DNA of 60,099 bases from a virus. A program made the translations under genes and the position numbers. Location of the stretch: positions 1 through 60,099 of IMG/VR virus record IMGVR_UViG_3300008450_006252; one strand, given 5' to 3'. The notes under the pieces are model-generated. The model saw only the letters and a program-made list of their open reading frames with translations. It searched no databases and was not told the DNA's origin. Shown here piece after piece: positions 24,709 to 34,900 of the stretch (positions are counted from its first letter, which is position 1; the number at the start of each line of letters is the position of its first letter).

Positions 24709-25578
24709 ATGACTGTAGCAAGAGTATTGTTCCTAGCAAGATATCGTGTGCCACATGCATGTTTTGCCATGCAGTGGGACCATAATTTACTGGGCATAGA
24801 TTACACCATAATAGCTTCGCCAGTGCCACAGCATGAACTATGGCCAGTGTTTGAACGCTATGGTATTGATACTTCACAGCTAAAGTACATGAATGACAGT
24901 GTGATATACCAACGCTATCCTGAAGTCAACAACTGGGTGTTTGACCATGACTATCGGGGCTGGTGGTTGCGACAACAAGCAATCAAACTGGCCTACCGAG
25001 ACCTGTTGGAAGAAGATGTCATACTCATGCATGACTGTGACACTTTTATGATTGAACCTTATAGATGCTGGGATGGTGAACAACTGAATTATCTTGTGAT
25101 ACCTGACACCAAGCACGGCAGTTATCATGGGGTATTTGAAAGCATTACTGGATTGCCAGAGGCCAGCCCGCATTGTTTTGTGTCAGAGCTTGTGCCTGTA
25201 CTGCGCACACACTGGCTTGAATTGCGCAAACTGCTGGCCCAACGTTGGCCCAACAAACTGTGGCTGGACGCTATTATTGACGCTGTTCCTGGCATGCCCA
25301 CAATACCTCCCTGGGGCACAGGCGAAATAATCAAATGGTTTTCAGAATATGAATTGATAGGAAACTGGGCAGCATGTTGTGATCCCATCAACTACACTTT
25401 TCAGAAACGTTTTGAATACAATCAATTGGAGCTGTTGTCTACATTGAATGCCAAAGAGTTCAATGCAGTATGTGATGCTGTGCCGGACCTAAGTCAAAGC
25501 ATGCAACTTGATTGGGACACATTGGACATACCTAATTTTGAACATTATCAACACATGGTGAAGCAATGTACACAATAA
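24709..25578 (+). CDS. GT-A-like glycosyltransferase, DUF6492 type
   Basis: A 289-residue protein with WWLRQQAIKLAYRDLLEEDVILMHDCDTFMIEPY (about 85-118). The HDCD acidic pair fits the metal-binding DxD of GT-A glycosyltransferases, and the 'R..Q...KL' helix before it matches the DUF6492 type also seen at 27991-28836. The start overlaps no gene but follows the radical SAM gene by 43 bases; the 3' end overlaps the next gene by 13 bases. Acceptor unknown. Confidence 0.65.
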   Translation: MTVARVLFLARYRVPHACFAMQWDHNLLGIDYTIIASPVPQHELWPVFERYGIDTSQLKYMNDSVIYQRYPEVNNWVFDHDYRGWWLRQQAIKLAYRDLLEEDVILMHDCDTFMIEPYRCWDGEQLNYLVIPDTKHGSYHGVFESITGLPEASPHCFVSELVPVLRTHWLELRKLLAQRWPNKLWLDAIIDAVPGMPTIPPWGTGEIIKWFSEYELIGNWAACCDPINYTFQKRFEYNQLELLSTLNAKEFNAVCDAVPDLSQSMQLDWDTLDIPNFEHYQHMVKQCTQ

Positions 25579-26693
25579 CATACCCAGCAAAGTTCCGATA
25601 TCCTGTGTATCAACCTGCATCACAAAGTATTGATGTCACAGCTGATTGGGGTCTGGGCAGATTTGAAACTACCAACGATCCTGCACTGGCGCTGAGTCAA
25701 CCGTGGTCTGTAGCAGCATTTCGTGTGCTGTGCAACGAGCCCGGCGTGTTTGATTATGATCCAGCACTGGCTGACATGGATCTCAGTCAGTTTGATTTGG
25801 TACTGCTGAGTGACATTGAATACTACAGTGTTAAAGAAATACGTGCCTGGATTGAAAAAAACAAAATTCAACGTTATGTGTTGGCAGTAGGCGGTCTTGT
25901 GCAAGGAGAAGAATTGGATCAATCCTGCATGGTGTATCGCCCTTGGTGGGCTTACAATCTCTTGCGACACAACGAATACCAAGACACCTACCAAGATCAA
26001 AAACCCTACATGTTTGAAGCACTGTTAGGAGCACGTAGACCGCACCGTGACTATGTGATGATGGCCATGGACAAAACTGGGCTGTTGGATCGTAGCATTG
26101 TGACCTACAGAGATTGCTTTGAAGGCAAATTGATTGACAGAAACTGTGATCAATTTCAGCAGACTTTTTATGACACTCCGCTAAAGTGGCCTTACGTGAG
26201 TGCAAACTTAAATCCTGCATGGGAAGTCACGGACAACATCACTCGCAGTATCAGTCCATATGTGCCCTGGAACATCTATCAACGCAGTCATTACAGCATT
26301 GTGTGTGAAACACTGGGCACTGGCACAACATTTTTCTGGAGTGAAAAAGTTACCAAGTGTTTGTTAGCCAGAAGAATTTTTGTGTTTTTTGGCGCACAAG
26401 GATTTCTTGCTCGCATGCGCGAACTAGGGTTTGAAACATTTAGCAGTATCCTTGACGAAAGCTACGATGAACATCCTGTGGACAGCATACGATTTGAACG
26501 GGCCATGCATCAGGTATTGCAGTTGGCATATTTTGAAAATCCCAAAGTGTTGTATGAACGCATACAAGCCATACTGGATCACAACCAAGCTAGATTGCGC
26601 AGTTACCAGATTCAGTTTCAAGCCACAATGTCTGATCTACTGCATCAACACATTGAAGGTGGCCATTGGTTATGGGATGACGAAGTGGGTTGA
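25566..26693 (+). CDS. fucosyltransferase-like glycosyltransferase, paralogue of 4512-5513
   Basis: A 375-residue protein whose C-terminal half holds FFWSEKVTKCLLARRIFVFFGAQGFLARMRELGFETF...DESYD (about 258-302). This is the same GT10-like nucleotide-sugar block as the 4512 protein. The N-terminal part (SDIEYYSVKEIRAWIEK, AVGGLVQGEELD) is a separate Rossmann-like half. Overlaps the preceding gene by 13 bases and converges on the 26670 gene, with 24 bases of 3' overlap on opposite strands. Likely part of the same glycan pathway. Confidence 0.65.
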   Translation: MYTITYPAKFRYPVYQPASQSIDVTADWGLGRFETTNDPALALSQPWSVAAFRVLCNEPGVFDYDPALADMDLSQFDLVLLSDIEYYSVKEIRAWIEKNKIQRYVLAVGGLVQGEELDQSCMVYRPWWAYNLLRHNEYQDTYQDQKPYMFEALLGARRPHRDYVMMAMDKTGLLDRSIVTYRDCFEGKLIDRNCDQFQQTFYDTPLKWPYVSANLNPAWEVTDNITRSISPYVPWNIYQRSHYSIVCETLGTGTTFFWSEKVTKCLLARRIFVFFGAQGFLARMRELGFETFSSILDESYDEHPVDSIRFERAMHQVLQLAYFENPKVLYERIQAILDHNQARLRSYQIQFQATMSDLLHQHIEGGHWLWDDEVG

Positions 26694-27485
26694 AATGTGC
26701 TGATAGAAGTTTTCAGCAATTTTTTCCTGTCCTTCGGGACCAGAATGATATCCAGGGTCGTCTCCTGAAAATGGGTAACTGCCACATATGGCTTGAGGAC
26801 TTTTAGTTGTGTCCAATTGTATGTAGTGATCAGGGATAAGTTTAGGAAACGCATCACGCCATAAGGTATGATTGTCAGGATCGAATGGCCACAGCAAGTT
26901 GGGTAGCACTAAAAACTTGATGTCATCCAAGAACATGGTAATCACACCTTCTCGGATCATCCACTCGTCCTGTTGCTTTTTCCAAGCATTGTCATAGATT
27001 GAATCAATCCAGTGACGTATGCCGTTCTGCGCTTGTTTGGTAATGCGGCCCTGTCTGTACGGATGATCAAAGTTTTCTGCAAGAGTAAAAATAGTTTCGC
27101 AGATCATGTTTGATGGCTCCCGACCATAATTTACATTGCGTATGCCATCTTGTCTGTTGTAGCCATTGCCCAGTTTTCTATTTTGTAGGTGTCGTTCTAG
27201 TGGAGGATTTTCCCCGGCGCTGGGTGCCTGTGACCAATCATATGGCACAGAGTTTGCAGGTATTTCCATACGATCCCAGAAGGTAGGACCAATCACAGCA
27301 AAGTCTGGACGCTGTCTGCGTATCTCGTCTATTTGTATACGGATGCCGCCGTTTGAACAACCTTGGCGTGCTAGGTTAACCAACTCCCAGCCACCTAGTT
27401 TTTCGGCCAAGCGTTCACTCCAAGCAGTGCCTGGCAAAGTTTGACTCACTGCCGAAAACGAGCAGCCTGCTACCATTAATTTCAT
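26670..27485 (-). CDS. SGNH/GDSL-like hydrolase
   Basis: A 271-residue protein with MVAGCSFSAVSQ (residues 3-14, block I with the Ser) and DDPGYHSGPEGQEKIAENFYQHI (about 245-267, catalytic Asp/His block with DxxYHxxxxGQ). This form is common in phage and marine bacterial loci. Likely an O-acyl esterase or deacetylase for a carbohydrate. It overlaps the PIG-L gene by 4 bases. Third SGNH-type protein of the window. Confidence 0.7.
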   Translation of the reverse strand: MKLMVAGCSFSAVSQTLPGTAWSERLAEKLGGWELVNLARQGCSNGGIRIQIDEIRRQRPDFAVIGPTFWDRMEIPANSVPYDWSQAPSAGENPPLERHLQNRKLGNGYNRQDGIRNVNYGREPSNMICETIFTLAENFDHPYRQGRITKQAQNGIRHWIDSIYDNAWKKQQDEWMIREGVITMFLDDIKFLVLPNLLWPFDPDNHTLWRDAFPKLIPDHYIQLDTTKSPQAICGSYPFSGDDPGYHSGPEGQEKIAENFYQHISTHFVIP

Positions 27486-27994
27486 AGTGTTTCCTTGTAA
27501 CTGTTTCGGTGTTCTTCGCTGTGAAAACTAGCAATAATTTCTTTGTGCATGGGCAATTCGTCTAAGTTGTATGTGCCAGGTGGAATTGTATGTGTAACTC
27601 CTTCACCAGGCCGTGCAAAAGTTACCAGTCTAGGATGCCACTGCACTGCACGATGTACCAGCACATGATGTATGTGTCCATAGTCTCCTAGTTCGTCATG
27701 GGTGAGCACTAGATCATAATCACGAGCAAGGTGCCAGCAGGCACGGTCGGCAGATTCTTCAGCCCAGCGTGTGAATACTTTTTGCTCGTTGTCATGCCAG
27801 TGGTCTTCAAAGCCCAAAAACACACAGTCGATTCCCCGACGTTTCCAAAACGCCAAAAGTTCTTGGCCTCGGGGATCATGCTCAGTGTACGTTAAATAGC
27901 CAATGGTCCATTTGTGCTCAGGGTGCGCATGAATATAACTGTAACCAAATATCACACAGTCATCTGGATGCGCTACCATACACAATGCGTTCAT
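27482..27994 (-). CDS. PIG-L/LmbE-family deacetylase
   Basis: A 170-residue protein with the zinc motif MVAHPDDCVIFG (residues 7-18) and the distal HIHHVLVHRAV helix (about 106-117, HxxH pair) after LTHDELGDYGH. This is the PIG-L GlcNAc-deacetylase layout, somewhat shorter than usual (220-250). It would remove N-acetyl groups from amino sugars. Together with SGNH proteins and glycosyltransferases it suggests remodelling of an N-acetyl sugar. Overlaps the genes on both sides (ATGA). Confidence 0.82.
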   Translation of the reverse strand: MNALCMVAHPDDCVIFGYSYIHAHPEHKWTIGYLTYTEHDPRGQELLAFWKRRGIDCVFLGFEDHWHDNEQKVFTRWAEESADRACWHLARDYDLVLTHDELGDYGHIHHVLVHRAVQWHPRLVTFARPGEGVTHTIPPGTYNLDELPMHKEIIASFHSEEHRNSYKETL

Positions 27995-28836
27995 TCAAGT
28001 TCCCAAGCAGCAAAATGGCCGCGATCAATCAACAACATCTTAAATGCAGTTTTTTGTTCTGGTAACATTTTTGACCAAGCATTTCGATGAATACTCACTG
28101 TGAGAGCATTTTTATCACGCATGAGTTCAAGTTTCTTATCAAACTGGTCAACTTCGCTATGACAAACATTTACCACACCGCCAAGTGTGTTTTGTTTGGT
28201 ATAAAAATGATCCAAATGTCCATACTTGTATTGACAAAATCCTGAGTACAACATGAATTCTGTCAGCATGCCTTGGCGCTGAAACCATGTGGGAAAACTT
28301 TCATGTGTTTTGATTGTGGTATCAGCAATCATAAAGCGTACAGTGTCATTGTGGAAGAAAAATGGCACACCGCCAGGGCCAGCTTGTTTGGTCATGTTGA
28401 TGTCAAACAGCTGATCCACAATGTTCTTACTGGGTTTAAAAACATCAAATATATCCAATTGTCCCACAGTAAGCTGACCTTGTTCGTTAACCAATTTGGA
28501 TATTTCCAAGGGTCTAACAAATATAGTCTTGGCGTCTAATACCATGGTGTAGACATTGTAACTTATAGACGCGGTGAGAAGTTTTAGAATCTGCTGGCTT
28601 ACCCAGCCGTTTGCTATCCAAGCACTGCTGAATGCTGTGCGCGGCACTACCAAGACAGAGCTTGCTAGATCACCCCACCATGCTGGATCAATTTTTTCCG
28701 CTAGGGTTTCGTAATCATTGAGCACCACATAGATATTTCTTATGCCTATGTTGCGACAATAATTGTTTATGCTTTGTGCCTGAATTTTAAGGATCGGCAG
28801 TTCCTGTTCAAATACTACTGTGCAGATATCAATCAT
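27991..28836 (-). CDS. DUF6492-type glycosyltransferase
   Basis: A 281-residue protein of the same type as the 24709 one: GWVSQQILKLLTASISYNVYTMVLDAKTIFVRPL (about 82-115) aligns with its 'RGWWLRQQAIKLAY...ILMHDCDTFMIEP'. Here the acidic pair is LDAKT rather than DCDT, so the metal site may be altered. It begins with an ICTVVFEQELPIL strand. Likely a GT-A-fold enzyme. Coupled to PIG-L by overlap. Not paired with the paralogue by strand. Confidence 0.6.
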   Translation of the reverse strand: MIDICTVVFEQELPILKIQAQSINNYCRNIGIRNIYVVLNDYETLAEKIDPAWWGDLASSVLVVPRTAFSSAWIANGWVSQQILKLLTASISYNVYTMVLDAKTIFVRPLEISKLVNEQGQLTVGQLDIFDVFKPSKNIVDQLFDINMTKQAGPGGVPFFFHNDTVRFMIADTTIKTHESFPTWFQRQGMLTEFMLYSGFCQYKYGHLDHFYTKQNTLGGVVNVCHSEVDQFDKKLELMRDKNALTVSIHRNAWSKMLPEQKTAFKMLLIDRGHFAAWELE

Positions 28837-28869
28837 GCAGTTATGTATTTGGGTTTTGGGGTGGCCTAA

Positions 28870-29226
28870 TTATTTTCCTGCTGCAAACAGTGCGGCACCG
28901 CGATTGAAACTGTCGCTCCAACTTGCAGGTTGTCGGCCACCGCGCTTTTGACTCCAGGCATATCCTGCTCTGTGACCAGAACAGTCTTTGGTGCATTGTG
29001 AACCTAGAAAACTTAATTCACGCAGTTGCTCGCGGGTCCACTTGTCTGGAATTGTGCCGTGTTTTTTCACAAACTCGTCGTGCAGTTGTTTGCCAGTAAT
29101 GCCGTAGTCACGAGCAATGGTTTGCATCATGTGATCAATTGCGCTGTAGCTCTTGGGATCATCTAGATCTTTTTCCAAATCTTCTACAGCGCCTTCTTTC
29201 AACTGTGCAAACTCGTATGCTCTCAT
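28870..29226 (-). CDS. hypothetical protein with head-targeting-like N-terminus, 118 aa
   Basis: Starts MRAYEFAQLKEGAVEDLEKD, a short helix ending in LKE-G, a possible gp21-type protease site. The body has a small helical domain (MMQTIARDYGITGKQLHDEFVKKHGTIPDKW) and a C-terminal block (ELSFLGSQCTKDCSGHRAGYAWSQKRGG...SWSDSFNRGAAL). The C-terminal block recurs in modular phage proteins and has two Cys plus a conserved HRAGY.W. Overlaps the 611-residue gene (ATGA). Probably virion-packaged with it; function unknown. Confidence 0.6.
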   Translation of the reverse strand: MRAYEFAQLKEGAVEDLEKDLDDPKSYSAIDHMMQTIARDYGITGKQLHDEFVKKHGTIPDKWTREQLRELSFLGSQCTKDCSGHRAGYAWSQKRGGRQPASWSDSFNRGAALFAAGK

Positions 29227-31058
29227 TTTTTAGGTTGCACCGCTGTGGGCATGTTGCGATACACACGCTTTTGGGGATCATACACAGTTTTAAGTGGGCC
29301 CAAGCCAGCCAGTTTCTTTACTCTAGCAATCATGTCTTGATAATCATCACCGTAGTCGGCTTCTTTTTCTTTGGGAGTTGATTTGCTTTCGTCAGCCTTT
29401 TTAGGCAAGTCTGCATAGTCCTGCTTGCGATCAGCACCGTGGAACTCTTGAGCAACGTCTTGGCTGATGCCAACTTTTTTTGCAAATTCAGGATTGTGTG
29501 CGGCTGCTGCCATGGTGCGGAATTGTGCTTGGCTGGTTGACTTTTCATTCAAGTCACCTTCTTGCATGTTCTTTAATAGTTCTTTTGCTTTTTCAACACT
29601 AACCATTGGTCTTGGGTGCTTGCCGTCTATTACACTTTGTAAATATTCTTTGCTAAAGCCTTTTGGTGCTTCTGCAGCCGGTTTATTATCAGCAGGTGAT
29701 GTCATTGTTGCACTTGGCTTGAATCCGCCAGTGAAACCGCCTTGGCCATCAGGAGTAACTCTAGCATTGGCACCACCTGCGCCCAGTGCCATTGCACCTG
29801 CCAATGCCGCGCCACCTAATTTTTCTTTCCAGCCTTCGTCAAGATCACCTTCCGCTACACCTTGTTCTCTTACACTACTGCGGAAATGTCTGGCATCATT
29901 TGCATCGTGTTTGCCGCGTTCTAATCCTTTGGCCCATTCGTCATTTTTACGGGCTTCTCTTGTGGCACTATATGGATTGTCTCTGATGGTCATACCTTGT
30001 TTGTATGCTCGACGACCCAGTTCGTATGCTACGCCAACACCTGCTAGTTCATACTCTTCCGCCATGCCTTTCTTCTTCAATGCTTCCTTATTTCTCACCC
30101 AGCCTTTGCCACCGCATTCTGGGCACTCATCATCGTGTGTATCTATTCCAGTGCCATCGCAAGAACCACATTCATGCTTTTCACCAGTGTTACCGTAAGC
30201 ATCTGACTCCGAGCCTTCCGCCATGCCTTGTCCTAGATTGGCTATGTAACCATCAGGGCCAGTCCATTGATCTTTATAGTCTTGCCATTCTTTTAGACCC
30301 CAAGCTATAGGAAACTGATGCCAAGCCCACATTCCGTGGGTATTAAACTCGCTAGAAAATTCCTGTATGTCAGCCTGTGTAATGCCTGAGGTATTGGATT
30401 GTTTGGCGACCTCAATCAACCAGTGCGCCATAGTTTCGCCACCGTCGTCAAGATTACCTACTTTTTCTAATTTATTAAACCTATCTACACCTTGCCTTTC
30501 AAAGTTGCGGCAAATTTTTTCAAGCCAATTTATAAATTCCTGGCCCCATTTGGCCAATGCTGTTTCTGGGTCGCTGCCTGTTCTTGCAGTGAGAGACTTA
30601 TTCAAACTATCTACACTTTGCCTAGCAGTAGCACCACCTGTGATCTGACCCATCATTGAGTCAAACTTTTGATCGCCAGTTGCTTCCGCCACACCTTGCT
30701 TCTTGTTTAACTCTTTGTTTAGAATCTTTTCAGCATCCTTGGCTACTTTTTTAGCAGTGGTTGCTTTAGCAGTGTATTCTTTTTTGCCGCCTTCATCGTT
30801 ACTACCATCACGCCCTGGAGGTGTTTGTGATTTGTCCATTTCCATCACACCTTCAGACTTGTTGCCATAATTGCCAGCGCCTTTTTTGCGACACTGAACC
30901 AAGCGTCCAGATGCATAGGCTGATGGCCATACTTTTGCTGACGCTTTTACTTTGTAGTAGCAGGCGTCTTTCTTTTCCATCATCAGCATTTCACTGAACA
31001 TGGGACCACCACAGTGTGGGCATGACTGTGAGGCTTCAAATAAGTCGTCTATAATCAT
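29223..31058 (-). CDS. modular GVAEG-repeat protein, 611 aa
   Basis: Starts MIIDDLFEASQSCPHCGG: a ten-residue acidic leader ending LFE-A, then a zinc-knuckle-like CxxC. Modules are separated by GVAE/GMAE linkers at about residues 71 (GVME), 122, 279, 330 and 402. These are a Lys/Ala-rich segment, a helical domain (residues 126-275), a DnaJ-type CxxCxG-like zinc repeat (HECGSCDGTGIDTHDDECPECGGKGW, about 292-317), a Tyr-rich HRxG-like block (ELGRRAYKQGM) and a C-terminal 'MIARVKKLAG' block. A polyprotein cut by the prohead protease would fit. Domains themselves are not enzymatic by eye. Confidence 0.65.
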   Translation of the reverse strand: MIIDDLFEASQSCPHCGGPMFSEMLMMEKKDACYYKVKASAKVWPSAYASGRLVQCRKKGAGNYGNKSEGVMEMDKSQTPPGRDGSNDEGGKKEYTAKATTAKKVAKDAEKILNKELNKKQGVAEATGDQKFDSMMGQITGGATARQSVDSLNKSLTARTGSDPETALAKWGQEFINWLEKICRNFERQGVDRFNKLEKVGNLDDGGETMAHWLIEVAKQSNTSGITQADIQEFSSEFNTHGMWAWHQFPIAWGLKEWQDYKDQWTGPDGYIANLGQGMAEGSESDAYGNTGEKHECGSCDGTGIDTHDDECPECGGKGWVRNKEALKKKGMAEEYELAGVGVAYELGRRAYKQGMTIRDNPYSATREARKNDEWAKGLERGKHDANDARHFRSSVREQGVAEGDLDEGWKEKLGGAALAGAMALGAGGANARVTPDGQGGFTGGFKPSATMTSPADNKPAAEAPKGFSKEYLQSVIDGKHPRPMVSVEKAKELLKNMQEGDLNEKSTSQAQFRTMAAAAHNPEFAKKVGISQDVAQEFHGADRKQDYADLPKKADESKSTPKEKEADYGDDYQDMIARVKKLAGLGPLKTVYDPQKRVYRNMPTAVQPKK

Positions 31059-31942
31059 TTCTTTTTAGTGGCCACGTTGATGGCCTTTCCTGTGCGGTTG
31101 GGGTTGGGATCTTGTCTGCGTTTTCTTGCGGCTGCTGACGCACGACCTTTTTTGCCCAGGGCATGTGCTTTGGCTTGCGGCAAACACTTGGGCTTGCCTT
31201 CTTTTGAACTGCCTCTAGCACAATCACCACGGATCTTGCCGTCGGGCCCAAAGCGTACCCACTTGTCTTTGAACCAATCACGGAGATTTTCTTCCAACTC
31301 GGTTTCGCTCACAGGCACACAATTGGGCACCTGACGACCACCTTTGTTTTTCATGCCTGCTTGGCGATAACCAGTCCAGCAGGCTTCAAGAATTTCTTTA
31401 TATCTCATGATGGGTTATTTATTGCGTTTGGCTCGAGCCCGTCCAGCCTTCATGTTGGCCATCCAGTGTGCCAATTGTCCTTTGCGACCGCCTTGTTTGG
31501 CCACTTTACGCAGGGTGCTTACTGATGCTTTGGTGGGCACGCCGTGTCGCTTTGAATCGCCTTTGTCTTGGGGATTCCGACCGTCAGCAAAGTTTTCACC
31601 TACGTTGTATGTGGGATCAGTTTTTTGACGCTTGATGCCAGCAGGTTGATTGGGATCTACAGGATCAATGTCAGTGGTGGTTAACCCTAGTTTTTCCAAC
31701 TGCTTGATGTATTCATGTTCAAGATCTTCGTCGCCAAAACTCACAATAGTACTGGGTGGTCCTTTGCCAAAATCGTCAGTGTTATCTCTGTCTAAGTTAG
31801 CAATGTTCTTGCCCAACTTGTACCAGTCATACATGTCTGACACATCCACTCGCACAGTGCCCGCTGGCATTGTGGGTCGGCTTTCAGGACCAGGAGGATC
31901 AAAGTTTCCGTAGCGATCCTTGCCTTCGGCTACACCTTCTGT
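29848..31942. repeat. GVAEG linker repeats, six copies in the 29-32 kb block
   Basis: Copies of a roughly 20-bp repeat with plus-strand core CTTCCGC[CT]A[CT][AG]CCTT[TG] lie at 29848-29867, 30055-30074, 30214-30233, 30682-30701 and 31923-31942, plus a weaker one near 30838-30857. Every copy is read in the same frame on the minus strand as [QEK]G[VM][AM]E[GAEM]. Two more copies at 47982-48001 and 48282-48301 lie in the 47387 gene. Constant frame and protein sense argue for a protein-level function, while DNA identity suggests recent copying or recombination. Confidence 0.75.
31055..31408 (-). CDS. DUF5872-type basic virion-like protein, 117 aa
   Basis: Starts MRYKEILEACWTGYRQAGMKNKGGR; the leader ends ILE-A, a good gp21-type site. 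The body has WFKDKWVRFGPDGKIRGDCARG, KPKCLPQAKAHALGKKGRASAAARKRR and DPNPNRTGKAINVATKKK, a recurring phage family that I recognise as DUF5872-like. It has several Cys and is very basic, suiting DNA or RNA binding inside the capsid. It overlaps the 611-residue gene by 4 bases. An AATAAATA box lies 7 bases before the ATG. Confidence 0.7.
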   Translation of the reverse strand: MRYKEILEACWTGYRQAGMKNKGGRQVPNCVPVSETELEENLRDWFKDKWVRFGPDGKIRGDCARGSSKEGKPKCLPQAKAHALGKKGRASAAARKRRQDPNPNRTGKAINVATKKK

Positions 31943-34900
31943 CATGATTGGCACAACTTCAAAGCCTTCGCCTGACACTCCCCGACCATTGTTTCGCAAC
32001 CATTGAGCCGCTACACGGTTAGCATCGCCTTGATTGTTGCCCACGCCTGAAAATCTATGAACTTCTTCACCATTGACCAACACCTTCCATGCACCAGAGA
32101 ATGTGCCTGGCGTGGCTCGCTGTTGTGCCAAGGCTGCTGTGCTTCCAGGGTAGACCACCTCTATATCTGGTTCAATGTCAATGATACCACCCGATGCTGC
32201 ATCTGCAGGCCGATCCCATTGTTCAGTATCCACCACCATGTAGTCAGCAGCAACCACATTGTTTCTAGCAGCCCAGGCTTGGAGAACATATCTGCCTTGT
32301 GCCTGTTCCGCTGGATTGCCCATGTTAAATCTAAACTGATAGTCAGGTGCTGGGCCAGTAAAACTGCCATACAGGCCTGGATCCGAGCGTAGCACAATGG
32401 CATAGCGACCGTTGGGGTCATTGGGGCGGCCACCACCTTGAGAACCTGGCGGTGCAGTAAAGGCACTAGCTGTGTCGTCGTCTTGTGTAGATTGTGCATC
32501 CAAATTATACGGACGCACAGGTTCAGCCACAATAGATTGTCGTGTGTTGGCCCAAGACGGATAGCCATCATCCCCCAAGGCTTTTTCAATGGCTTCTTCT
32601 CGAGAGGTGGCAACAACTTCTACACTGGCATAACTATTGCCAGGATTGGAAACGTTCCACCACATCTTTTCACCGCTTGTTTTATTACGCTCCGTCTTGC
32701 GTTGTAGTTGTGCTTGCTTGACAAAACTACGCAAGGCAGCCTTGGGAATCTTGCCAGCCACATAGTCAGCAAAGTATCGGATTGTGTCTGACCCTTTTTG
32801 ATCCTGAGTCAACAGTTTGTATAGTTTCTTTTGATACTCTTCTCGATAGGCTTCAGGGTTAAGTGCTGCACTCATGGCCACTGTGAAACGCAACAGAGTG
32901 TTTTCAATCTTGTCAAAGTTGTCATCCAGCCAGTCACCACCCGGCGAACGGAATTCAATGTGTCCGCTCTTGGTGTTGATTGATGTGTACTTGTCTGTGC
33001 TGCCTGAATGGATGGCCTTGGAAGCCAGTTCACCCATTTGACCTTTCATCTTGTCCAGCAAACGCTGTGCGTCTTCGGGGTTGGACCGCACACGATCACG
33101 CACCTTGCCTAGTGCTGATTTGGTGTAGGTATTGGAACTGCGACCAAATTGTTTGAGCACATACTCGTCGCCCAACAGCAAGGCCAGTTTTACATAGTCC
33201 AAACGATCTAAACTGTAGTCAGGCACTGATATGTTGATGTGCAGGCCAGTCGAACTGTTGGTATAAACGCCCATGCGTCCAGCCCAGGCCTTCACGGCAT
33301 TTAAATCTTTCAGCAGTTCATCTATGGGCATGGGCGGGCTCACAAACTCCAAGCCTTCGTCGCCGTCATTGTCGCCTTCCAAACTGGCGTCTGGTTCTAC
33401 TACATAGAATTGATTGTTGGGTCCAGGTCTGTCGCCGGACTGATGATATCTTGTGTTCACTCGCACTTCACGACCCACAGCCTGACTGAATTCGTCAGCC
33501 ACTTGATCTGCGTCAATCTCGCCGCTGTTCATGCTAGTCCAGTAGGGCCAATTCATTCCATACATTTGCTCAACCTCACTCATTCTGTCAAGGTCTGTGG
33601 CGTCTAACCAGTCGCTTTCGTCATAATTTTCTTGGAATTCTTCCCGCCATTCATCAAAGGCTTCATTGTAGTAAGTACTCGAAGGATCAGCGTCTACATT
33701 GGCTGCAAATTCATCAAATGCTTCGTTTCGTTCATCACCAGTTAACTCGTTAGGATTCCATTCATCTTCATTTACATTATTCCGAAGCCAGTCACGAATG
33801 TAATCTTGGCTTTCACCGCCCCAGTCATCGCGAAGTTTTTCATCCAGCCATTCCTGGAAATCGTCCTGCATTCTTTCACGCAGGCGTTCAACATCTCTAC
33901 GGCCGTTGTAGTCGCCATCATGAAAGAATCGCACAGCATCATCAATGCTAACACAGCGTTCATCCTGATCATAGTCTGGTTCCATTTCAGGATCTTCGGA
34001 TTCCATACCAGGCACAATCATTTCAAATTCCATGCCAGCAATGGCACCTGTTTTGGCAGCTTCCCTGCGCAAATTTTTGCTGCCCATGTTTATTTCAAAC
34101 AGGTCTTGTTCTTCAAACAGTTCAAATTCTTGTGCTAGACTTTCTGCTAACTTTACCTTGCCATCTGCTCGCAACAGTTGTGGATGGCCTTGCGAATCAG
34201 TGGCCAGTCGCATCTTGTTGGCTTCTGTGCCAGTTTGTCCTGGATGCACATCCACACTCAGTGCCATTTCAAATCGAGGATCGTTGCGTTCGGCCCAGGT
34301 GGGAATGTATCCAGATGACTCACGAATGTCTTCATGGTCAAACAGTTCTGGGTGTGCATCAGCAAAGTCTCGCATGATAATGCCAGCCACAGCGTTTGCT
34401 TCGTTCTCCACAGGAGAGCCTGTGTTGCCAGATGTGTGATCCAATTGTTCTAATTCCTGTTGGCGGCAGTGTGCCAGTTCGTGTGCCACAGTGCGAAGAA
34501 TATCCATCACATGTCGATCGCGCAGATTCACATGCAAAACATGCAGCTCTGGTTGGTACATGCCAAATGAACGATTTTGTTCACTCCATCCGTCATTGTC
34601 ATGTAGTACAATTTCAGGCATGCGTTCAATGCCCAAGCGTTCAGCAGTGTCTTGAATAAACTGTTGCACCATGCTCTCAGTGTCATCTTCATTCAAGAAC
34701 ATTTGTGTGCTGGCAGCAACACCATCTTCTGAACTGTAGGGTTGTCCTTGATGGCCTTCGCGCATGCTTTCGCCACCACCACCGTCACCACCTTCGCCTG
34801 ATTCTCCTCCGTAGCCAAATCCAGGAGACCAATAGCTGCCAAATCCATAACGCACTCGGGATTTCTTTTTTCGGCGTTCTTGTAGACTCAGCTCGTGATC

